DNA of 64,000 nt from Bacillota bacterium (GTDB lineage: Bacteria; Bacillota_I; Bacilli_A; RF39; UBA660), in contig SVAQ01000001.1 of assembly GCA_015059305.1 (NCBI GenBank), positions 160,337 through 224,336 of the forward strand, in the 5' to 3' direction. Below the pieces are notes generated by a model that made no database searches, had not been told where the DNA came from, and saw nothing but the letters and a program-made list of their open reading frames with translations. The position numbers and the translations under genes are program-made. The stretch's first letter is position 1; every line of letters starts with the position of its first letter. Shown here piece after piece: positions 59,265-64,000 of the stretch.

Positions 59265-59388
59265 ATAAAAAAACTTATCTGCCTAAAATGCAGACAAGTC
59301 TCGTTATTTAAAATAATTCCAGATAAGCAAATCGAATATGTTGGTTTTATTACACGTTATATAGTGCTAACTACTCCCTCGTCTATTA
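59265..59388 (-). promoter_or_regulatory. yybP-ykoY-type (manganese) riboswitch of the P-type ATPase
   Basis: The leader begins AGACGAGGGAGTAG and later has ACGAGACTTGTCTGC; AGACGAG (59384-59378) pairs with CTTGTCT (59298-59292) as P1, bringing GGGAGTAG and the ACGAGAC strand together, as in yybP-ykoY aptamers. The P1 3' strand is also the 5' arm of a terminator, ACTTGTCTGC with GCAGATAAGT then T7. So ligand binding should block termination (ON switch). Confidence 0.8.
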
Positions 59389-59390
59389 TG

Positions 59391-59419
59391 ATTATAGCAC
59401 TTTTCGATGTTGCTAACAA
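59391..59419 (-). promoter_or_regulatory. Promoter of the riboswitch-ATPase unit
   Basis: TTGTTA, 17 bases, TATAAT on the reverse strand, placed directly after the end of hisS. The predicted start is at the first bases of the aptamer. Confidence 0.7.
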
Positions 59420-59423
59420 CAAA

Positions 59424-60716
59424 TTATATAAGTTCCTTAATATTTTGTAATTGATCAAAAGCATATTCTTTTTCAGTTTTATTAAGCATATTTTTTAGTC
59501 TAAATTTTTGTTTCCTTATTTCATCTTCTCCTAAAATAATTACATAATTAATATTTTCTTTATTAGCATAATCCAAACTCTTTTTTAGCTTTTTACCACT
59601 GAAATCTATTTCAACATTAATATTCATTGCTCTTAACTTACTTGCTAAATGCAAACTTTCAATTTCAGTTTCCATCGGAATGATTAAAATATCTATTAAA
59701 GACTTTTGCCCTATGCTTTTATCATTCTTTAAAATTCCATAAATTGGGGATAGACCAAAACTAATTCCTACAGCTGGGTATATATTATCATCACTAATAA
59801 AATCAGTAATCATGTTATCATACCGACCTCCGCCGCCAATACTACATTTTATCTCACTATTTTTTGCATAAACTTCAAATACATTACCAGTATAATAATC
59901 TTGTCCTCGGACCAATGTAGAACAAAAACTACATTCGTCATTTAGCCCCAATCTTTTTAAACAGTTAAATAAATTATTAATATCTTTAAGTCCAGATCGA
60001 ATTTCTTCATTTGAAGTATTATTAAATTTATCATTTAATTCTAATAACGAAAGATTAAATAAACTATATAAATTATCAACTTGCATATTATTTAAACCAA
60101 TGCTTAATAGATTATTTTTAAATTCTTCAGTTGTAATTTTTTCTTTCTTATCAATTAAAGTAATACATGTATTTACTAAATCAAGTTCTATACCAGACTC
60201 TATAATGAGGCCACTTATTAACTTACGATTATTATATTTAATCACGATATCTATTCCTAATTTCTTAAATGCAGTAGAATATAAACTTAAAAGCTCAGCT
60301 TCAATATACTGACCTTGTAAACCTACAACATCAACGTCACATTGAGTAAATTCTCTATCTCGGCCTACCTTAACCGGTCCATCTCTAAACACTTTACTAA
60401 TTTCATATCTTTTAAATGGCATTCTTACTTCCTTTTGATTAAGTGCAATAAACTTAGCAAAAGGGACTGTCAAATCATAACGCAATCCTAACTTTCTTTG
60501 ACCTTGATCATATAATTTATAAATCTCTTTTAACAAATCATTTGTTTCATCATACTTATCACTTAAAATATCGTAATAGCATAGTATCGGAGTCTCAATT
60601 GGATTATAACCATAATTTTCAAAAACCCCCTTTAAAGTATCATTAATATAATTTCTAATTTTTTGTTCATTCGGTAAAAAATCATAACCACCTTTTACAT
60701 TTTGTATTTTCATCAT
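59424..60716 (-). CDS. hisS: Histidyl-tRNA synthetase
   Basis: Charges tRNA-His. 430 residues, class II: QNVKGGYDFLPNEQ, motif 1 with LRYDLTVPFAKFIAL, motif 2 FKRYEISKVFRDG, the His-specific loops TLVRGQDYYTGNVFEVY (usual LVRGLDYY has Leu for this Gln) and CSIGGGGRYDNMI, motif 3 PAVGISFGLSPIY, and the C-terminal anticodon-binding domain. AAAGGA precedes two adjacent ATGs (60716, 60713). Expression appears to be set by a His-codon leader attenuator upstream. Confidence 0.95.
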   Translation of the reverse strand: MMKIQNVKGGYDFLPNEQKIRNYINDTLKGVFENYGYNPIETPILCYYDILSDKYDETNDLLKEIYKLYDQGQRKLGLRYDLTVPFAKFIALNQKEVRMPFKRYEISKVFRDGPVKVGRDREFTQCDVDVVGLQGQYIEAELLSLYSTAFKKLGIDIVIKYNNRKLISGLIIESGIELDLVNTCITLIDKKEKITTEEFKNNLLSIGLNNMQVDNLYSLFNLSLLELNDKFNNTSNEEIRSGLKDINNLFNCLKRLGLNDECSFCSTLVRGQDYYTGNVFEVYAKNSEIKCSIGGGGRYDNMITDFISDDNIYPAVGISFGLSPIYGILKNDKSIGQKSLIDILIIPMETEIESLHLASKLRAMNINVEIDFSGKKLKKSLDYANKENINYVIILGEDEIRKQKFRLKNMLNKTEKEYAFDQLQNIKELI

Positions 60717-60734
60717 ATTTCCTTTCTTTCACTA

Positions 60735-60910
60735 AAAAAGCTATACAAATGTGATACTTGTATAGCTATAATTTATATATATTAATTAGATACAAGCACC
60801 ACAAATAGCACTTGCATCCACAACAATTAATGTCGTTTTAACAAGTGCAGAGAATTATGATGATGTACTAATGCATTACTATTTTTTAACATAATACTCT
60901 TCCTTTCTTT
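60735..60910 (-). promoter_or_regulatory. Candidate histidine attenuator leader of hisS
   Basis: Four RNA helices compete on the reverse strand. A: GCACTTG in the leader ORF (60848-60842) pairs with B: CAAGTGC (60814-60808). B as GATGCAAG (60818-60811) pairs with C: CTTGTATC (60796-60789). C as CTTGTAT pairs with D: ATACAAG (60763-60757). D (AGCTATACAA) pairs with E (TTGTATAGCT), a 10-base stem followed by T6, the terminator. A:B with C:D would allow readthrough; B:C with D:E would terminate. Confidence 0.75.
60827..60892 (-). CDS. His-rich leader peptide of hisS
   Basis: A 21-codon ORF, MLKNSNALVHHHNSLHLLKRH, five His codons (10-12, 16 and the last sense codon). AAGGAAG lies 7 bases before the ATG and the promoter about 25 bases upstream. 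The ORF ends 9 bases before helix segment B. His is rare in proteins, so five in 21 codons, including three in a row, directly upstream of the histidyl-tRNA synthetase gene is hard to explain by chance. Translation of this ORF is inferred, not shown. Confidence 0.78.
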   Translation of the reverse strand: MLKNSNALVHHHNSLHLLKRH

Positions 60911-60916
60911 ATTTGC

Positions 60917-60945
60917 ATGGTAACATACAAATGTTAATTTGTCAA
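60917..60945 (-). promoter_or_regulatory. hisS leader promoter
   Basis: Perfect TTGACA, 17 bases, TACCAT on the reverse strand. Start predicted near 60910, 18 bases before the leader ATG. Confidence 0.75.
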
Positions 60946-60970
60946 AAAAGAAATATAATTTATATTTATT

Positions 60971-61582
60971 CTATTTTATTAATCCATTATATAAATTACT
61001 TGCATAGGAAAAATCGGCAATATTTTCAAAGTTATCTAAATATTTCTTTTTTTCATTTTTATAATTTATGTAATAAGCATGTTCCCACATATCAACTGTA
61101 AAAAGTGGTAAACACCCGTCCATTAAAGGCGTATTTTGATTTGAAGTATTAACAATATCTAAATTACCATTGCATTTTAATACTAAAAAAGTATATCCTG
61201 ATCCCTTAAGTTGCATGGCTTTTTCTTTAAATTGGCGCCAAAATTCATCATAACTGCCAAAAGCTTTTTCAATAGCCATTAGTAATTGTCCGGCCGGTTT
61301 ACTATTTTTATCTGCACACATACTGCGCCAATATAAATTATGATTTAACACTCCTCCTAAATTAAATAAAATATCCTCTCTATAGCTCAATGGGAATTCA
61401 TCTATATGATAAATTAATTCACTTAAACTATAATGGTAATTATAATCATTTTGCATTAGTAATTCATTTAATTTATTAATATAATTTTGATGATGTTTAA
61501 AGTAGTGAATTGCTACCGTATGAGTATCAATATATGGCTCTAAGTCTTGAAATAGATATGGTAAATTAGGTAATTGGTACAT
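60971..61582 (-). CDS. sod: Fe/Mn superoxide dismutase
   Basis: Removes superoxide. 203 residues. Metal ligands by position: His in TVAIHYFKHHQNYINKL, His in GGVLNHNLYWRSM, Asp and His in TVDMWEHAYYINYKNEKKKY. The GGxxNH and DMWEHAYY signatures are intact; the N-terminus (MYQLPNLPYLFQDLEPYID) is typical. Metal choice (Fe or Mn) cannot be fixed from sequence. AGGAGG precedes the ATG. No signal peptide. Confidence 0.95.
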   Translation of the reverse strand: MYQLPNLPYLFQDLEPYIDTHTVAIHYFKHHQNYINKLNELLMQNDYNYHYSLSELIYHIDEFPLSYREDILFNLGGVLNHNLYWRSMCADKNSKPAGQLLMAIEKAFGSYDEFWRQFKEKAMQLKGSGYTFLVLKCNGNLDIVNTSNQNTPLMDGCLPLFTVDMWEHAYYINYKNEKKKYLDNFENIADFSYASNLYNGLIK

Positions 61583-61636
61583 AGTTCCTCCTATATAAAT
61601 ATAATCAAGAACTATTAAAATTATGAATTTATTGCA

Positions 61637-61730
61637 TAAAAAAAGCAGCTAAAATACTGCTTTATTGTATGCTATACTAGCTGACATAGGAAATGACAAA
61701 TCCACAAACGTGGTTTTGCCGAATAGATTT
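61637..61730 (-). ncRNA. Structured short RNA or sod leader with terminator
   Basis: Between two terminators, the reverse strand carries GGCAAAACCACGTTTGTGG (hairpin CCAC/GTGG) and CTATGTCAGCTAGTATAGC (CTAT/ATAG), then a terminator AAAGCAG/CTGCTTT with T7 at 61649-61637, all upstream of sod. This could be an attenuated sod leader or an independent small RNA. I cannot match it to a known riboswitch class. Confidence 0.35.
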
Positions 61731-61776
61731 AAAAAAACTCACACCTAACTCACCAAAGTTACAGATGTGAGCTTTT
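61731..61776 (-). terminator. Terminator after the oxidoreductase gene
   Basis: CTCACATCT and AGGTGTGAG form a 9-base stem (one G-U pair), with T7 on the reverse strand, directly after the oxidoreductase stop codon. Confidence 0.85.
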
Positions 61777-61778
61777 TA

Positions 61779-62798
61779 TTATGTATTCCATGTATCGATT
61801 CTGTTCCAGAACTCATCATTTCTTCCGTTATAATATTTCTCTAATACTTTATCCATAATTCTATATGTTTCTAATGCTTCTGATGCTAAACATGTATTTA
61901 AATGTTCTCCTGTAATCATAGATTTTACGACATTTTCAACCATACTCTCCTGAATAATCTTTGGATCAGGAATTTCAAATTCTTCGCTATATTCCTTTGT
62001 TGTTACAACAATTTTATTACTTCCATGAATTGAAAATATAATTTTTCCTTTTGTACCATAAATTGTCATTTCATCTTTTTTATCTAATGCTAATGAATTA
62101 AAATTAGCAGTTCCAATTATACCTTTATCTGTTTTAAAAGACATTACTACTATATCTTCTACAGCATATTCTTTATTATTATTTATAGCTATTCCATTTA
62201 CTTCTACAAAATTACCTAGTAAAAATACCATTATATCTATAGTATGTGGTGCTATATCATAAAATTTTCCCCCTCCTGAAAGTTCTGTGTTATATAACCA
62301 AGTATTATTTATTTCTTCTGGATTATATTTTCTGTTTAATCTAAAATCACATTCACATATATCCCCAATTATACCACCATCAATTATCTCTTTGATTTTC
62401 AAAAATCTTGGCAAGGCTCTTCTATAATGAGCTATATACAAAGGAACGTTTGCCTCTTCAAACATTTTTGTAATTTTCAAAGCCTCTTCATAATTTCTTG
62501 CAAACGGCTTTTCTATATATGTTGGCTTTTTGGCATTGCAACACATAATTGCTTGTTCTAAATGAAGTCCCGGAGGAGTTGCAATATATACTGCATCTAC
62601 GCCTTCATCTTTTAATAATTCTTCTGCATTATCATACCATTTTTCAGCATTTAATTTTTCTGCTGATATCTTAGCATTATCTATATTTCTTCTCATTATT
62701 GCATAAATTGAACTATTTTCTGTTGTATTAAATGCTGGTCCACTTTTATTTTCAACTACATTACCACAGCCAATAAACCCCCATTTTATATCTTTCAT
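61779..62798 (-). CDS. Gfo/Idh/MocA-family oxidoreductase
   Basis: NAD(P)-dependent sugar or sugar-alcohol dehydrogenase. 339 residues: Rossmann motif WGFIGCGNVVENKSGPAF, DAVYIATPPGLH, the family EKP signature in PTYIEKPFARNYEEAL, and the C-terminal alpha/beta domain with LSGGGKFYDIAPHTIDIMVF (Asp/His near the active site). Substrate unknown. AAAGGAG precedes the ATG. It is single, with a strong terminator; its upstream flank is a long decayed or non-coding stretch. Confidence 0.88.
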   Translation of the reverse strand: MKDIKWGFIGCGNVVENKSGPAFNTTENSSIYAIMRRNIDNAKISAEKLNAEKWYDNAEELLKDEGVDAVYIATPPGLHLEQAIMCCNAKKPTYIEKPFARNYEEALKITKMFEEANVPLYIAHYRRALPRFLKIKEIIDGGIIGDICECDFRLNRKYNPEEINNTWLYNTELSGGGKFYDIAPHTIDIMVFLLGNFVEVNGIAINNNKEYAVEDIVVMSFKTDKGIIGTANFNSLALDKKDEMTIYGTKGKIIFSIHGSNKIVVTTKEYSEEFEIPDPKIIQESMVENVVKSMITGEHLNTCLASEALETYRIMDKVLEKYYNGRNDEFWNRIDTWNT

Positions 62799-62928
62799 GT
62801 TTTAAATCTCCTTTACAAATTTTCACCAATTACTATTTCTTTTAAACATTATATCATACATTTTATAAAAAACATAAGAAAAATTATTTCTAATATATTC
62901 TTATATTTCTTATAACTAATTTATAATA

Positions 62929-63290
62929 TTAAATAAATAAATATGATGCCACTTCATTCTGTTCGGTTTTATCCATTTCCATAATTTTAGCCATTGCAAA
63001 AGTTTTAAGAGGATATTTATTATAGTAGTTCTATATTCCTCATCAATTTCTTTTAATTGACTATTAATCTTTTTATACATTTCAAGCTTATTATATTTTA
63101 AATTAGTATAACTACTACCACTCAGTGCTATTGCCAAGCTATCTTTTGAAACTCTTATACCAAAAATCGCTATTCGAGTGATTTCCGATTGATTTCTGAA
63201 TTTTTTCTGATTCATATATATTAGACATTTCTGATTTCTAAATATACTCACACATTTCACTACAAAATTTGAAACAAACAAAAAAATCAC
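62929..63290 (-). pseudogene. Frameshifted gene remnant
   Basis: A reverse-strand frame gives KKINSQLKEIDEEYR up to about 63030; the neighbouring frame then continues NYYNKYPLKTFAMAKIMEMD and KTEQNEVASYLFI to a TAA at 62929. The joined sequence reads as one natural helical protein end, while the unshifted frame becomes Leu/Trp/Lys-rich and unlikely. Upstream codons are also interrupted. The family is not recognised. Confidence 0.4.
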
Positions 63291-63682
63291 TTTTTCTAAT
63301 TAGTGATTCCCTTTATAAAACTTGAATTTTAACAGTTCAAGCGAAACTCTTATGGTGCTGGAGCATAACCTTATATGAACTGTTCCTCGTTGACAAAAAT
63401 AGCATATCACAAACTTTTTAAAACATCTATACAAAAATCACTATATGTTTTATTTTTGATTATTTTCCGAATAATTTCCGATTAACTACCTGGCTCACTA
63501 CTTAATTGATTTCCGGCTAATTTCTGAATTAAAGTAGCATTTTCCTAGGTTTTATAAGGATTTTTATTTTTCAAAATATATTTCTATGATTTATTATTTC
63601 TAAAATATTTTATATTGTTGTTGTTTAGAAAAATCACTTCCATCACTCACTACCCGTTCAATTTCCGATTAATTTCCGTTTC
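63180..63682. repeat. Dispersed ATTTCCG repeat clusters
   Basis: Four sites near 63180, 63463, 63508 and 63660 share ATTTCCGRYTAATTTCYG, itself two ATTTCCG units 11 bases apart. They surround the structured element and are absent from the coding regions I read. They could be protein-binding iterons or diverged copies of one sequence. Confidence 0.45.
63280..63403 (-). ncRNA. Candidate structured RNA with intrinsic terminator
   Basis: The reverse strand has AACAGTTCA (63384-63376) and TGAACTGTT (63339-63331), a perfect 9-base long-range stem enclosing the internal TGCTCCAGCA palindrome, and ends in AATCACT/AGTGATT plus T7 (63308-63280). An extended -10-like TGATATGCT lies just upstream. No ORF fits. 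Class unknown. Confidence 0.4.
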
Positions 63683-63743
63683 ATTTTCAGCAGTACTTTT
63701 TATCGCTGCACCAACAAAAAAGAACAAATAATTTGCTCTAAAA

Positions 63744-64000
63744 TTATGGTTCGATTCTACTAGGCCCTCTAAATATAAACATTGTTTCTTTTAAAGAACC
63801 AGTTTCTAATAATAACATAGTTATTCTATCTACTCCAAGTGCAAATCCCCCATGAGGTGGACAACCATATTTAAAGAATTCAAGATAAAACTTAACATCT
63901 TCTCCCAATCCTTTTTCTTTAGCTTGTTCACATAATATTTCATAATTATGTTCCCTTAATGCTAAAGTAGTTGTTTCGCAACCTTTCCATATAAGATCGG
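63744..64000 (-). CDS. aspS: Aspartyl-tRNA synthetase, archaeal type, C-terminal part
   Basis: 85 codons from the window edge to the TAA at 63744. EQAKEKGLGEDVKFYLEFFK, GCPPHGGFALGVDRITMLLL (class II motif 3 with the ATP-binding Arg) and MFIFRGPSRIEP are the C-terminal block of class IIb AspRS. The short PPHGGFALGVDR ending without the bacterial C-terminal extension fits the archaeal/eukaryotic AspRS2 type (often non-discriminating) rather than the bacterial one; AsnRS is less likely. The rest of the gene lies to the right. Confidence 0.8.
   Translation of the reverse strand, partial: DLIWKGCETTTLALREHNYEILCEQAKEKGLGEDVKFYLEFFKYGCPPHGGFALGVDRITMLLLETGSLKETMFIFRGPSRIEP

Larger units (their letters stand above)
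62799..63743. other. Long stretch without an intact gene
   Basis: About 945 bases holding a broken ORF remnant (62929-63290), a structured element with a terminator (63280-63403) and four clusters of the ATTTCCG motif (63180-63682). Otherwise AT-rich with no credible gene. It has the look of an eroded insertion. Confidence 0.5.

Noticed and set aside
60913..61101. Rightward ORF across the hisS promoter and sod end
   Set aside because: Overlaps the promoter and sod in antisense; no promoter or RBS of its own.
61680..61722. Cyclic-di-GMP (GEMM) riboswitch upstream of sod
   Set aside because: GGCAAAACC is reminiscent, but the second conserved segment (GCAAAGCC) and tetraloop receptor are missing.
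62916..63290. Intact 124-residue reverse-strand protein
   Set aside because: The N-terminal part is poor in normal composition and the C-terminal part becomes protein-like only after a frame change, so it is treated as a remnant.
1..64000. Possible reassignment of TGA to Trp, suggested by the Mollicutes-like AT content
   Set aside because: Trp is encoded by TGG in conserved positions and several genes end in TGA (for example at 894 and 45623), so the standard bacterial code holds.

Overview
The window comes from a very AT-rich Gram-positive bacterium of the Bacilli. Evidence: TTGACA/TATAAT promoters, AGGAGG/GGTGAT-type ribosome binding sites, T-box and yybP-ykoY-type leaders, the standard code (TGG for Trp, TGA as stop), and a Bacillus-like sporulation core (spoIIGA, sigE, sigG, spoVS, ylbD, ylbE). 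Gene order (ftsA-ftsZ-spoIIGA-sigE-sigG; rimP-nusA-ylxR-infB-rbfA-truB; infC-rpmI-rplT; dnaB-dnaI; parE-parC) is that of a compact Bacillota chromosome. An uncultured gut lineage of the RF39/Erysipelotrichia type is my inference, not something the sequence proves.

Layout. 1-~4.9 kb is a mobile island: a tyrosine integrase cut by the left edge, a zinc-finger protein, an excisionase-like HTH protein, a small HUH-motif (Rep/relaxase-like) protein, a Cro/CI-type regulator, a zinc-ribbon/membrane-anchored pair and an unknown membrane protein, ending near two AGTGGCAAAA repeats. 5-15 kb holds a PLP lyase, an SDR reductase, a SEDS polymerase, tyrS under a T-box, efp, rpmG, a class B PBP, endonuclease IV and a prepilin-like protein. 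15-21 kb holds ylbE-ylbD, parE-parC and a duplicated lipoprotein. 21-34 kb runs from truB back to ftsA: translation factors, then sporulation sigma factors, then division. 34-42 kb holds a serine hydrolase, infC-rpmI-rplT, recA, dnaB-dnaI and greA. 42-47 kb is a cluster of five exported TasA/camelysin-like proteins. 47-64 kb holds an RNase J with an altered active site, ssb, an orphan sufB, spoVS, uppS, a cation P-type ATPase, hisS, sod, an oxidoreductase, an ~0.95 kb decayed or non-coding stretch, and the 3' end of an archaeal-type aspS.

The main theme is control by RNA leaders. In this one window I see a compact T-box before tyrS, a manganese-type riboswitch before the P-type ATPase, an L20-type attenuator before infC (whose ORF appears to start at ATA), a terminator-like hairpin in the rimP-nusA leader, and, most strikingly, a complete candidate histidine attenuator before hisS: consensus promoter, a 21-codon leader ORF with five His codons, four alternative helices and a terminator. 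The second notable system is the fibre-like paralog cluster at 42.8-46.8 kb, whose smaller members share a YAYF-type N-terminal signal, one internal Cys and a Cys at or next to the C-terminus.

No tRNA, rRNA or CRISPR array was found. Starts were adjusted where a ribosome binding site clearly favoured an internal codon.
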